From Rufibacter latericius (GTDB lineage: Bacteria > Bacteroidota > Bacteroidia > Cytophagales > Hymenobacteraceae): 64,000 nt of DNA. The stretch is taken from positions 958,736-1,022,735 of the forward strand of contig NZ_RJJD01000001.1 of the NCBI RefSeq assembly GCF_003721515.1, given 5' to 3'. Positions 31,683-39,794 of the stretch are shown piece by piece; within the stretch, counting starts at the first letter, position 1; every line of letters begins with the position of its first letter. Position numbers and translations under genes: made by a program. The notes below the pieces were generated by a model. That model was not told the DNA's origin. It ran no database searches and worked only from the letters and a program-made list of their open reading frames with translations.

Positions 31683-32996
31683 ATGAAAAGTATTTACTTT
31701 CTTGTAGCTCTCCTTTGCGCTTCTTTCACCCAGGTTCTTGCCCAGAAAGCATCGGACTTTGTGAAAACCGATGGACATACCTTTACGTTAGGCGGCAAGC
31801 CTTACTACTACATCGGGACGAATTATTGGTACGGTGGTTTGTTGGCCTCTACCGGTCAGGGCGGGGATCGCAAAAGATTGGTAAAGGAGTTGGATTTGCT
31901 TAAGAAAGCCGGTGTCACGAACCTTAGAATCCTGGCCGGCGCCGAAGGCCCGAACAACCAGCCGTACCGCGTCTCGCCAGCTCTGCAGATGTCACCCGGC
32001 GTGTACAATGACACGCTGCTGGCTGGTTTGGATTTCCTGCTCGCCGAGATGGCCAAACGCGACATGAAAGCGGTGCTGTACCTGAACAACGCCTGGGAAT
32101 GGTCGGGTGGTTTTAGCCAATATGTGAACTGGAACACCAACGTGCCCATTCCCTACGCCTTGGCTAACAACAATGACTGGGCCAGCTTCATGAAGTACTC
32201 CGGTCAGTTTCACCAGTGCGATCCCTGCAAGGAGCAATTCGCCGACCATATCAGATTCATGCTAAGCCGCACGAACCAGTTCACGAACCAGAAGTACACA
32301 GAGGACCCCGTGATCATGTCCTGGCAGATCGCCAATGAGCCCCGCGCCTTCTCCATGGCCAACGTGCCCGCTTATGACCAATGGATCAAAAGCACCGCTG
32401 CCCTGATCAAGTCCCTGGACAAAAACCACCTGGTGTCTACCGGCTCAGAAGGCTCGCACGGCTCAGAGGGCTCCATGGACGTGTTCAAACAAGTCCACAC
32501 TGATCCCAATATCGATTACTTTACCATGCACATCTGGCCGCGCAACTGGGGCTGGCTGGATAATAAGAACATCAGTGGCTCTTTGGATTCTGCTATTGTG
32601 AAGACCATGCAGTACATGGACCGGCACATCACCTTCGCCCGGGAGCAGAAGAAACCAATTGTGATGGAGGAATTTGGGTTGCAGCGGGATAACAACGAGT
32701 TCAGCCCCTCGGCCAAAACCAACCACCGCGACCGATATTACACGCAGGTGTTTGAACGCGTACTTTCCAGCGCTAAAGCGAAAGATGCTCTAGCCGGGGC
32801 CAACTTCTGGGCCTTCAACGGAATCGCCCGTCCTCACCCAACCCGCCACTTCTGGAAACCCGGCGATGACCTCATGGGCGATCCCCCCCAGGAAGAACAG
32901 GGCCTCTACGGCGTTTTCGACACCGATTCTACCATGCCGCTGATTGCAAAGTATAGCAAGGCGGTTAGGAAGGCTGGGAAGAAAAAGAAGAAGTAG
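31683..32996 (+). CDS. GH5 endo-beta-1,4-mannanase (GH5_7 type)
   Basis: A 437-residue exported family 5 enzyme, closest in pattern to subfamily 7 mannanases. The signal peptide ends QVLAQ near residue 21. The barrel shows GTNYWYGGLLAS (about 44-55), LRILAGAEG, the acid/base Glu219 in WQIANEPRAF, MHIWPRNWGW near 280, and the nucleophile Glu330 in MEEFGLQRD. A basic tail (RKAGKKKKK) ends the protein. It is the last gene of the mannan operon, 38 bases after the esterase, and is followed by a palindrome and a strong terminator. With the two GH26 enzymes it makes three candidate mannan backbone-cutting enzymes in one operon. Confidence 0.92.
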   Translation: MKSIYFLVALLCASFTQVLAQKASDFVKTDGHTFTLGGKPYYYIGTNYWYGGLLASTGQGGDRKRLVKELDLLKKAGVTNLRILAGAEGPNNQPYRVSPALQMSPGVYNDTLLAGLDFLLAEMAKRDMKAVLYLNNAWEWSGGFSQYVNWNTNVPIPYALANNNDWASFMKYSGQFHQCDPCKEQFADHIRFMLSRTNQFTNQKYTEDPVIMSWQIANEPRAFSMANVPAYDQWIKSTAALIKSLDKNHLVSTGSEGSHGSEGSMDVFKQVHTDPNIDYFTMHIWPRNWGWLDNKNISGSLDSAIVKTMQYMDRHITFAREQKKPIVMEEFGLQRDNNEFSPSAKTNHRDRYYTQVFERVLSSAKAKDALAGANFWAFNGIARPHPTRHFWKPGDDLMGDPPQEEQGLYGVFDTDSTMPLIAKYSKAVRKAGKKKKK

Positions 32997-33095
32997 ACAC
33001 TGCCTTAAAATTGAACGGGCGCCGGGAAAAAGGAAGGATGCTTCAACCAGAGTCCTCCTCTTGTGATCGTTCAAGGAATAGATTTTACCCTCCGT

Positions 33096-33128
33096 TTTAA
33101 GGCAGCTTTTGTAAAAACAAGCCAGAAA
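33096..33128. repeat. Dispersed palindrome, copy 16
   Basis: TTTAAGGCAGCTTTTG and AAAAACAAGCCAGAAA. It lies between the GH5 stop and the terminator at 33126, overlapping the terminator by three bases. Confidence 0.65.
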
Positions 33129-33176
33129 TAGCATAGAAAAAGCGCAGTGGTTTGCTGCGCTTTTTCTATGCTATTT
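33126..33176. terminator. Bidirectional terminator at the end of the mannan operon
   Basis: A 22-base perfect stem (AAATAGCATAGAAAAAGCGC + AG, and its complement ending CTATTT) encloses a 7-base loop. It serves the convergent GH5 and lipoprotein genes. Confidence 0.92.
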
Positions 33177-33184
33177 CTTCTAAA

Positions 33185-33664
33185 CTACTTCTTCAAAGGA
33201 GCTCCTACGGCAATACTACAGTCATGCCCCGGTTGCCCGTGGGGCGGGTTCATGCCTTTGGCGGTGGTAACCGGAGGGCCCATGGGTAGAACAGGGGCGG
33301 GCGGCAAAGCAGAAGGCCGGGCATTAGGAGTGGCCGTAGCGCCTGAGTTGGGGGTTACCCCCGGATTAACGGTTACTCCGGGAGGCGAGTTCAAGGGCGC
33401 GCCCACCTGGATATCGCACCGATGGCCCGGCTCGCCGTGAGCAGGGTTTAAACCAGTGGTCACTACCGGAGTGCCAGCAGGCGTTTGTTGGCCTACGGTG
33501 GCCGGTTGTGAAGTTACTGGCGCAGTAGAGTTAGAAGAGGTATTTACCGGCAAAGAGGTATTCTTCGCGGTATCGGCTCCTGCGGCTGGCTCATTTTTGC
33601 TTTTGGAACACCCTACCCCGCAGCACAGAGAGGCAATGATCAGGATCTGTATTGTACTTTTCAT
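33185..33664 (-). CDS. Lipoprotein with duplicated HGxPGHxC motif, function unknown
   Basis: A 159-residue predicted lipoprotein (signal ending GVGC, lipid Cys19). Most of it is a low-complexity Thr/Pro/Ala/Gly linker, but a 19-residue motif occurs twice, at 73-91 and 139-157: N-P-x-H-G-x-P-G-H-x-C-x-I-x-V-G-A-P-L. The conserved two His and one Cys per copy suggest metal or redox chemistry, although no family with known function is recognised. The second copy forms the very C-terminus. The gene lies between convergent transcription units and shares the strong terminator at 33126. It may anchor a short functional motif away from the membrane. This is an inference. Confidence 0.75.
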   Translation of the reverse strand: MKSTIQILIIASLCCGVGCSKSKNEPAAGADTAKNTSLPVNTSSNSTAPVTSQPATVGQQTPAGTPVVTTGLNPAHGEPGHRCDIQVGAPLNSPPGVTVNPGVTPNSGATATPNARPSALPPAPVLPMGPPVTTAKGMNPPHGQPGHDCSIAVGAPLKK

Positions 33665-33748
33665 AACTGGTTTTCAGCTTGTAAAATGAAAATGATTTAC
33701 GAAACCTGCCTCGTTCTCTAAGCCGAACAGAAGCACAGGCAAATCTCT

Positions 33749-34414
33749 CTAGTTCAGCATAGGATTTTGTGGAAACTTAGAGAACCTTGATTTAGAGGCG
33801 AAAATAAGCATTTGAATCAGGATGCCGATGACGATGATCAAAACAAACTCCAGCTGGGTAAGAATAGCCGACCCTGCCATCATCTGCTGAGACGAATCAT
33901 TCAACCGTTTGCCTTCTGCGACCTGAATGCGGGAAAGTTGGTTCAGGTAGTTTGTAGCCTGTTGGAACCGGGTATCCAACTCTTTCTTGGCTGGCAACAC
34001 CTCTTTTCCTCCCAACTGCCGCAAATATTGGTTTTCCAAAGCTTTCAGTTCCCGGTGGTTTCGGTCAAAGGCAACTAAGTACCTGGCTTCGGCATCGGTT
34101 AACCGGGTTTTGCCAAATTCTGTGAGCAGGGTGGCAATGGCCAGGTTGTTTTCCTGTAACCCGGAAGCCAGATGGCCATCATTCCCGGCATAAAAAGAAT
34201 TGTCCACCAGCATTTTCTTCTGGTACAGGTGCCCAGACAGTTGGTAAATGTAACTTTCCACCAGCAGCCGGTCTTCGTAGACGGTGGCGAAGGAAGTACC
34301 CAGTTTCGTCACCGTTTTATTGTCCAGCGTATTTTTAGCCAGTACCAAGACCATCACCACCGCCAGCAGCAATGCGGCCTTTGTTTTATGTTTCACACTA
34401 TATACCCATCTCAT
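33749..34414 (-). CDS. MCP-like four-helix-bundle sensory membrane protein without output domain
   Basis: A 221-residue membrane protein when started at MRWVYSVKHKTK, which follows GGAAAG. The frame is open 14 codons further upstream. A first membrane helix (about 13-27) is followed by a periplasmic, mainly helical region of about 150 residues resembling the 4HB_MCP ligand-binding domain. A second membrane helix (about 182-203) and a tail of fewer than 20 residues end the protein. There is no HAMP, kinase, cyclase or methyl-accepting domain, so any signal must pass to a partner. No such partner gene is adjacent. Confidence 0.7.
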   Translation of the reverse strand: MRWVYSVKHKTKAALLLAVVMVLVLAKNTLDNKTVTKLGTSFATVYEDRLLVESYIYQLSGHLYQKKMLVDNSFYAGNDGHLASGLQENNLAIATLLTEFGKTRLTDAEARYLVAFDRNHRELKALENQYLRQLGGKEVLPAKKELDTRFQQATNYLNQLSRIQVAEGKRLNDSSQQMMAGSAILTQLEFVLIIVIGILIQMLIFASKSRFSKFPQNPMLN

Positions 34415-34615
34415 CTTTCCAAAAAATAAGGAGTGAAAACTAGAAAGGGAAAGCACTTACAGGAAAACAATCTTTTGCAATCTGCAGAAGAGAGAAACAA
34501 GGCTTCGCCCTGCACGGAAGTTACAAATTTTAAACCTTAAAAGCCAGACCTTTATCCTTAAAAGTACTTCTCTGATTCCCTGAGGCCAAGGAAATAAAAA
34601 GGGTTCGGGGAAGGG

Positions 34616-34647
34616 TTTGAAGCCTGATTTCGGAAAAGGGCCCCAAA
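34616..34647. repeat. Dispersed palindrome, copy 17
   Basis: TTTGAAGCCTGATTTC and GAAAAGGGCCCCAAA. It lies 4 bases past the SDR stop codon. Confidence 0.7.
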
Positions 34648-34651
34648 ACGC

Positions 34652-35395
34652 TTACGCCCATCTGGAATTCATCTCCAGAAAGAAGGCATCATTTTCTTCC
34701 CGGGAGGCTTTTCTTCTCACTTCCGAAGTCCCGAAACCAACTTCCAGTTCCCCGTTGTCAATGCGCTGCATCACCGAGTCAGCGAACTCATTCAGCGGTG
34801 CCCCGAAGGTGTGCAAGCCGGTTCCCCCCAAGTCGGTATTCACAGCAGGCGGCACAATTTCCACCACTTCCACGCTGGTTTTGGAAAGCAAGTACCGCAA
34901 CGACATGGTAAAGGAATGCAGAGCCGCTTTGGTGGCGCAATACACCGGCGCGAAAACACCCGGCGTAAAGGCCAGCCCCGAAGTGACATTGATGATGGCT
35001 GCCGTTTCTTGTTGGCGCAGGTGGGGCACAAAGAGGCTGCTTAGGTGAATGGGCGCTTCCAGGTTAATGGCGATTTCCTGTTGCGTTTGGCTCCACTCCT
35101 CCTGCTCGTCTACCAGGTTGACCCGCCGCTGAATACCGGCGTTGTTCACCAGCACATTCAACTGCGGGAATTCAGCGGTGGTCCACTCCAGCAGGGCGAT
35201 GCGGTCGGCCTCGCGGGCTACGTCACAGGCAATGGTATGAATCTCGGGGTACTGGGCCTTGACCTCGTTAAGCTTATCGGCTCTTCGGCCGCAGATGATG
35301 ACGGTACTGCCGGCGTTCAGAAAACGTTCGGCAATGGCAAGGCCAATCCCGGAACCTCCTCCGGTGACCAGTACTGTATTTCCAGCTAATTTCAT
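34652..35395 (-). CDS. Short-chain dehydrogenase/reductase (DltE-like)
   Basis: A 247-residue cytoplasmic NAD(P)-dependent oxidoreductase of the classical SDR family. It has the nucleotide-binding TGGGSGIG at residues 11-18, NNAG near 87, a catalytic Ser in INVTSGLAF and the active-site Tyr-x-x-x-Lys in YCATKAA near 150. The sequence order and the C-terminal VPPAVNTDLGG fit the DltE-like group. Its substrate is unknown. There is no operon partner: a terminator of the next gene lies upstream, and a palindrome follows the stop. Confidence 0.92.
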   Translation of the reverse strand: MKLAGNTVLVTGGGSGIGLAIAERFLNAGSTVIICGRRADKLNEVKAQYPEIHTIACDVAREADRIALLEWTTAEFPQLNVLVNNAGIQRRVNLVDEQEEWSQTQQEIAINLEAPIHLSSLFVPHLRQQETAAIINVTSGLAFTPGVFAPVYCATKAALHSFTMSLRYLLSKTSVEVVEIVPPAVNTDLGGTGLHTFGAPLNEFADSVMQRIDNGELEVGFGTSEVRRKASREENDAFFLEMNSRWA

Positions 35396-35478
35396 TTTCT
35401 AGGAATGTGGGTGGTTAGGTGTACTTGTTTTTATTTCTCTGTCTTTAGGGAAAATCTATGATACGAGATTGCTTCTGT

Positions 35479-35510
35479 TTTAGGCCGATTTAACCAAAAC
35501 TGCCCCTAAA
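35479..35510. repeat. Dispersed palindrome, copy 18
   Basis: TTTAGGCCGATTTAACC and AAAACTGCCCCTAAA. It lies just beyond the terminator at 35512, so in this case the order is stop, terminator, palindrome. Confidence 0.7.
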
Positions 35511-35511
35511 C

Positions 35512-35547
35512 AAAAAGCCTCCCCTGCTAGGCAAGGGAGGCTTTTCT
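35512..35547 (-). terminator. Terminator of the amidohydrolase fusion gene
   Basis: AAAAGCCTCCC and GGGAGGCTTTT form an 11-base stem around an 11-base loop. It lies 17 bases after the stop codon on the minus strand. Confidence 0.85.
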
Positions 35548-35563
35548 CAATCGTTTTCAGAAA

Positions 35564-38500
35564 CTATTCCTGAACACCAGGTACGCCTAACGGAAGCGCG
35601 CTGTGCCAGTCAAAATCTGGGGCTTTCTTCTTGGTTGGAGCCAGTTCATCCAGGGTGTTGGCATCGTACAGACGACCGTTCCGCATCACATATTTGATGG
35701 TGTTGGTGTTGCGGATGTTCTCCAACGGGTTCTGGTCCATGATGACCAAATCCGCCAGTTTACCGTTCTGGATAGAGCCTAAATCACCGTCCAAGCCTAA
35801 GGATTTTGCACCTAAGATGGTGGCTACTTTCAAGGCATCCAGGTTCTTCATGCCACCTGACTGAATAGACCAAAGTTCCCAATGGTAGCCCAAGCCTTGC
35901 AACTGTCCATGCGAGCCAACACCGGCCAGACCGCCGTCTTTCACCAGGCTATTCACAAACTGCGCATGCTTGTCAAAAACGTGTTCTTCTTTAGAGAACC
36001 AACCTGCTCTACGGCGGGCTTTTTCATCCAACTCCACTTTAGGGGTGAAGTAGTTAAGCTTCTTATCGCCAATCACATTTTCGGTGGCATAGTAGTAGTT
36101 CTCGGCCCAAGGTCCGCCGTAAGAAACAAGCAAGGTTGGGGTGTAGGCAATCTGCGACTTAGACACAAACTCCAGCACGTCTTTGTACAGCGGGAAAATT
36201 GGGTACGAGTGCTCGTGGCCTGGGTAGCCGTCCAGAACTTCAGTGAGGTTCAGTTTGAAATCAAGACCACCTTCGGTGGTTGGCATCAGGCCTTGCTCTT
36301 TAGCGGCCATGATAATCCACTGACGGTGCTGACGATTCCCCACCAGGTACATTTTAATGGTCTTGGTGTTGTAGTAATCTGAGTACTGCTTCAGGACGCT
36401 CTTGGCGTGGTCTAAGCTCTTCAGATTATACGACCAGTAGCCAACGCCTGGGCCAGTAGAGTACACGCGTGGTCCAATCATCTTGCCGGTTTCCACCATG
36501 TCAGAGTAGGTTAACACGTCGGTAGTAGCGGTTTGTGGGTCGCGGGTGGTAGTTACCCCGTAAGCGAGGTTCGCGGCGTAAATCCACACCTGGTTGGAGT
36601 GAACGCCCCAGCGTGGCCACATGTGCGCGTGGGTATCCACGAAGCCAGGTGTGATAGTTTTTCCTTTCACGTCCATCACGGTAGCGTTCTGCGGAACGGT
36701 CAACGTGCCGGATGCACCAACTGCCTTGATGCGGTTGTCCTGAATCAGGATGTCCCCGTTTTCAATCACCTCGTCACCGTTCATGGTGATGATGCGGGCA
36801 CCTTTCAACAGGATGTTTCCGGTTGGGATGTCACGCGGCACCGTGATGGCGATTCTGGTTTCTACCGGCTTGTAGCCTTCAATCTTCACAGCCTCTTTGG
36901 CACCGGTGCTGTCCTTCTTAACTTCGGTGGTTGGTTTAGCGTCTTTCTTCAGTTCCTCGGCGGCTTCCAGTTCGCGTTTCTTCGCGAAGGCCTGGTCCAT
37001 GTTATAAGCGAAGAAGGCGTTTCCGATAGACCAATACACGCTCTTTCCATCGGCGGACCAGCTTGGGAACTGACCACCAATGTCGGTTAGTTTCCAGGAA
37101 GGAAATTGTGAACTGGCGATGTCGGCTACGGAGATGGTTGGGGTTTCACCGCCTACAAACGGGATGGTTACCACGTAAATCTCGTTGTTGATCAAAGCCA
37201 GGGCTTTGTCGCCTTTTGGCGCTTTGATAATGGTAGTAGCGGTTGAGGCTTGTTGCTGCGGTTCACGCTCGTTTACGTGCGTGTTGTGGCTCATTTCCTC
37301 TTCCAGCATATCGGCAAACGACCCGAACGTGGTGATACCTTTCACTTTCACGTACGGCTTCTTATCGGTGCCATCCCAACGAATAGAAATCAACCCGTCA
37401 GTGGAGCTGTACAGGTAAATGCGGTCATCGCCTTGCACAAAGTGCGGGTTGGCACCCAGGTTGGCTTTGGTCACAAACGTGCTCGCACCGCCTTTCGCCG
37501 AAATCCAGTTAATAGTCTGCCGCGCATCAAACGCACCCGGACCAGCCGACTCACGATACGTTTGCGCCGAGCCTTTCACGAACACGATTTTGTCTCCTTT
37601 AGGTGACCAAACCGGCTCCTGGAAAACGGAGTTCTCCTGGCTCAGTTTTACGGGTTTTGCTTTTCCGTTGGCAGCTACTTTGTAGATAGCGCCACCCATT
37701 TTCTCGTGCCAAGTCACAAATACCAGCTCCTTGCCGTCAGGCGACCAGGACGGTTGTGCCTCAGTGAAATCATTGGTAGTGACACGTTTTGGTGTGCCGT
37801 TGGGGTAATCCGTAATGTACAATCTGTCTAGCGCTGTAAAGGCTAAACGTTTACCATCTGGTGACATAGCCGCATCACGGATTTGCGTCACCTTCATGGT
37901 TTTGTCATCATTGATGGAGTATTTAAACTCCACTTTCGGCCCAATGGCGATTTTGGTATTCACTTGGAACGGAATCTCCTTCGCCTGGCCGCCGCTTACC
38001 GGAATGCGGTAGATTTTACCACCGTAAGAAGCTACCAGTTCTTTGCTGTCTGGCGTGAACGACATAGCCGGCAACACACCCAGCGGCGCAATAGACTCCT
38101 GCTCATCGCGCTGCACCGGATAGGCCAGCCACTTCTCGTCGCCGGATTTCAGGTTCTGGACAATAAGGCCGGTTTGGTTATTATGACGTGTTCCGTAGAC
38201 CAGCATGGTGCCATCCGGAGACAAGGTTGGCGAGAACGCTGAGCCGTAGCGAGAGGTGCGGGTATCGGTTTCGCCGGTTTCGCGGTCTAGCGTGGCTAAT
38301 TGGTACTGCGGTAACTGCGCGTTGTAGTTCCAACCACCGGTGCGGCGCGAATACCAGATGTAGCGTGGGTCTTTGCCAAACGCCGGCTCCACCGTTTTCA
38401 GGGTTTCCGGGGTTTTAATTAACTGTGTTCCGCTACCGCTGTCTTTGTGGTACAGGTGCAGTTTCAAGTTCCGGCGGCCTTGTGATACCACCAGGTATTC

Positions 38501-38986
38501 GCCATCTGGCGTCCACTCAGCTGCCTGGAAGTTTTCGTTTTTGCTTTTGCTGATTTGGCGGGTCTTTTTGGTCACCAGGTCCATCACCCACACGTTGTCA
38601 TTCCCGTCGCGGTCCGAGAGGAACACAATGGATTTACCGTCCGGGCTGAAGCGAGGCTGCACATCCAGGGCCATGCCCTCAGTTAATTGCTCGGCTTTGC
38701 CACCAGCCATAGGCAGCAGGTACAAATCGCCCAGCATGCTGAAGATGAGCTGACCACCGGCGGGGTGCACATCCAGGGCCAACCAGGAGCCTTCGTTGGT
38801 GTTGATGTCAATGGTTCGGCCAGCTTCTAAGGGCAGGTCTTTTTTCTCTTCTTTTTTGGCTCCGTCTTTCTTTGCCGGGGCAGGTGCGTTCTGGGCCAAA
38901 GTAGGCTCCACGAACAGACCCAGCGTGCAAAGCAGCAACACGGGTTTCCTCCAGCCAGTGACATGGTTGGTAAAAAACTGCTTCAT
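35564..38986 (-). CDS. TolB-type propeller fused to amidohydrolase
   Basis: A 1140-residue exported protein. A signal peptide (ending PTLAQ near residue 32) and a Lys/Glu-rich stretch precede two sets of WD40-like/PD40 beta-propeller repeats of the SPDGK type (about 55-660). A metal-dependent amidohydrolase domain covers about 725-1125. The metal-binding motif His786-x-His788 lies in FVDTHAHMWPRWG, and LADLVIMDQNP closes the barrel region. Similar fusions are widespread in Bacteroidota as predicted periplasmic imidazolonepropionase- or prolidase-like enzymes without a firm substrate. The propeller may bind peptides or gate access to the active site. It is transcribed alone, with its own terminator. 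Confidence 0.9.
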   Translation of the reverse strand: MKQFFTNHVTGWRKPVLLLCTLGLFVEPTLAQNAPAPAKKDGAKKEEKKDLPLEAGRTIDINTNEGSWLALDVHPAGGQLIFSMLGDLYLLPMAGGKAEQLTEGMALDVQPRFSPDGKSIVFLSDRDGNDNVWVMDLVTKKTRQISKSKNENFQAAEWTPDGEYLVVSQGRRNLKLHLYHKDSGSGTQLIKTPETLKTVEPAFGKDPRYIWYSRRTGGWNYNAQLPQYQLATLDRETGETDTRTSRYGSAFSPTLSPDGTMLVYGTRHNNQTGLIVQNLKSGDEKWLAYPVQRDEQESIAPLGVLPAMSFTPDSKELVASYGGKIYRIPVSGGQAKEIPFQVNTKIAIGPKVEFKYSINDDKTMKVTQIRDAAMSPDGKRLAFTALDRLYITDYPNGTPKRVTTNDFTEAQPSWSPDGKELVFVTWHEKMGGAIYKVAANGKAKPVKLSQENSVFQEPVWSPKGDKIVFVKGSAQTYRESAGPGAFDARQTINWISAKGGASTFVTKANLGANPHFVQGDDRIYLYSSTDGLISIRWDGTDKKPYVKVKGITTFGSFADMLEEEMSHNTHVNEREPQQQASTATTIIKAPKGDKALALINNEIYVVTIPFVGGETPTISVADIASSQFPSWKLTDIGGQFPSWSADGKSVYWSIGNAFFAYNMDQAFAKKRELEAAEELKKDAKPTTEVKKDSTGAKEAVKIEGYKPVETRIAITVPRDIPTGNILLKGARIITMNGDEVIENGDILIQDNRIKAVGASGTLTVPQNATVMDVKGKTITPGFVDTHAHMWPRWGVHSNQVWIYAANLAYGVTTTRDPQTATTDVLTYSDMVETGKMIGPRVYSTGPGVGYWSYNLKSLDHAKSVLKQYSDYYNTKTIKMYLVGNRQHRQWIIMAAKEQGLMPTTEGGLDFKLNLTEVLDGYPGHEHSYPIFPLYKDVLEFVSKSQIAYTPTLLVSYGGPWAENYYYATENVIGDKKLNYFTPKVELDEKARRRAGWFSKEEHVFDKHAQFVNSLVKDGGLAGVGSHGQLQGLGYHWELWSIQSGGMKNLDALKVATILGAKSLGLDGDLGSIQNGKLADLVIMDQNPLENIRNTNTIKYVMRNGRLYDANTLDELAPTKKKAPDFDWHSALPLGVPGVQE

Positions 38987-39074
38987 AATAAAGGGGTTAG
39001 TGGTGTGATGGTTTGGGATTTGTGAAGATAAGAATTGTTTTAATAGGTTGCTGACCTTCGCTTAGCTAAATGCG

Positions 39075-39108
39075 TTTCGGGGTTGTTTTTGAAGAATTGC
39101 CCCTGAAA
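39075..39108. repeat. Dispersed palindrome, copy 19
   Basis: TTTCGGGGTTGTTTTTG and GAATTGCCCCTGAAA. It lies 88 bases upstream of the amidohydrolase fusion gene. Confidence 0.7.
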
Positions 39109-39158
39109 TGGGTTTAATGTTCTCACCAGCGACTGGAATAACGCTTCCTAAACGCACG

Positions 39159-39205
39159 GTTCCCCTTTGAAGGGGGTAGGGGAATGACTTCTTCTGCTGA
39201 TTTTT
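39159..39205. repeat. Solo end of the inverted-repeat element
   Basis: TTCCCCTTTGAAGGGGG and TAGGGGAATGAC match the left end of the element at 5806. The similarity continues through a TTCTGCTGAT-like interior sequence, but no inverted right end is present. Confidence 0.6.
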
Positions 39206-39449
39206 CTATATCTGATTACAATTGAACCACTACTTCCTAACTCCTGACTCAGAACTCTGAACTCAGCACTCGCTTTGCGGACGTTTGTCACTTTTCTCCT
39301 TGATGAGAAAAGTAACCAAAAGAATCAAGAAGAAAAGAAACTCGCTGACGCTCAGACAGTCTTTTCTTCAGAGTTGGACACCCTGCTGCCGTCCTTTGTT
39401 CCATCGCTCACGCACGCCATAGCCTTCAGAACTGTCACTGCTTGCGCCT

Positions 39450-39486
39450 GGCGGAGGTTGGGTTACGCATGCGCCCAACCTCCGCC
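39450..39486. repeat. Hairpin with 13-base GC-rich arms
   Basis: GGCGGAGGTTGGG and CCCAACCTCCGCC pair perfectly around an 11-base loop (TTACGCATGCG). No T run follows, so it is not a classical terminator. Confidence 0.7.
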
Positions 39487-39556
39487 GAGCTGCATGTTTT
39501 TGCCTCGCCTGAAGAACCGCAATAATTCCTGCATCGTCCTGCGAACGTGGTGGTGC

Positions 39557-39588
39557 TTTAGGGTTAGTTTGTCTAATACAGTCTTAAA
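39557..39588. repeat. Dispersed palindrome, copy 20 (degenerate)
   Basis: TTTAGGGTTAGTTTGTC and ATACAGTCTTAAA. Pairing is weak. Confidence 0.55.
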
Positions 39589-39733
39589 ATATTCTCTGGT
39601 TCAAGTCTGCGACTTGGACCCAAAATGACCGGCGGTTTGCAACTGCCGTAAGGCGACAGCCTCAACCTATGTTTGCAGGTGAAATAATAGAATCAGAGAA
39701 GAACCATAATAATCAGAAAACCTTATTAACGCA

Positions 39734-39767
39734 TTTTGGGCCTGCTTTTGGTAAAACAGGCCCGAAA
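39734..39767. repeat. Dispersed palindrome, copy 21 (near perfect)
   Basis: TTTTGGGCCTGCTTTT and AAAACAGGCCCGAAA form a long stem with two G-T type mismatches. It lies 27 bases past the stop codon at 39795 and is the only hairpin there. Confidence 0.85.
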
Positions 39768-39794
39768 CGGTAATGGCAAAAAGAATGCAGCTAC

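Larger units (their letters stand above)
38987..39794. other. Long repeat-rich intergenic region
   Basis: No gene is supported in these 808 bases, although a 117-codon open frame crosses part of it. It contains three dispersed palindromes (39075, 39557, 39734), a solo end of the inverted-repeat element (39159-39205), and a composite stretch (about 39260-39550). That stretch has a small hairpin (CTTTTCTCCTTGATGAGAAAAG, written here as two 11-base halves around 39292-39313) and a 13-base-arm hairpin at 39450-39486. It looks like an accumulation site for small repeats. Confidence 0.55.

Noticed and set aside
21272..32996. A SusC/SusD pair within the mannan locus
   Set aside because: No TonB-dependent transporter or SusD-like lipoprotein is encoded anywhere in the window.
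39275..39628. Open frame of 117 codons in the long intergenic region
   Set aside because: It runs through hairpins and a dispersed palindrome, has no start context and shows no recognisable protein features.
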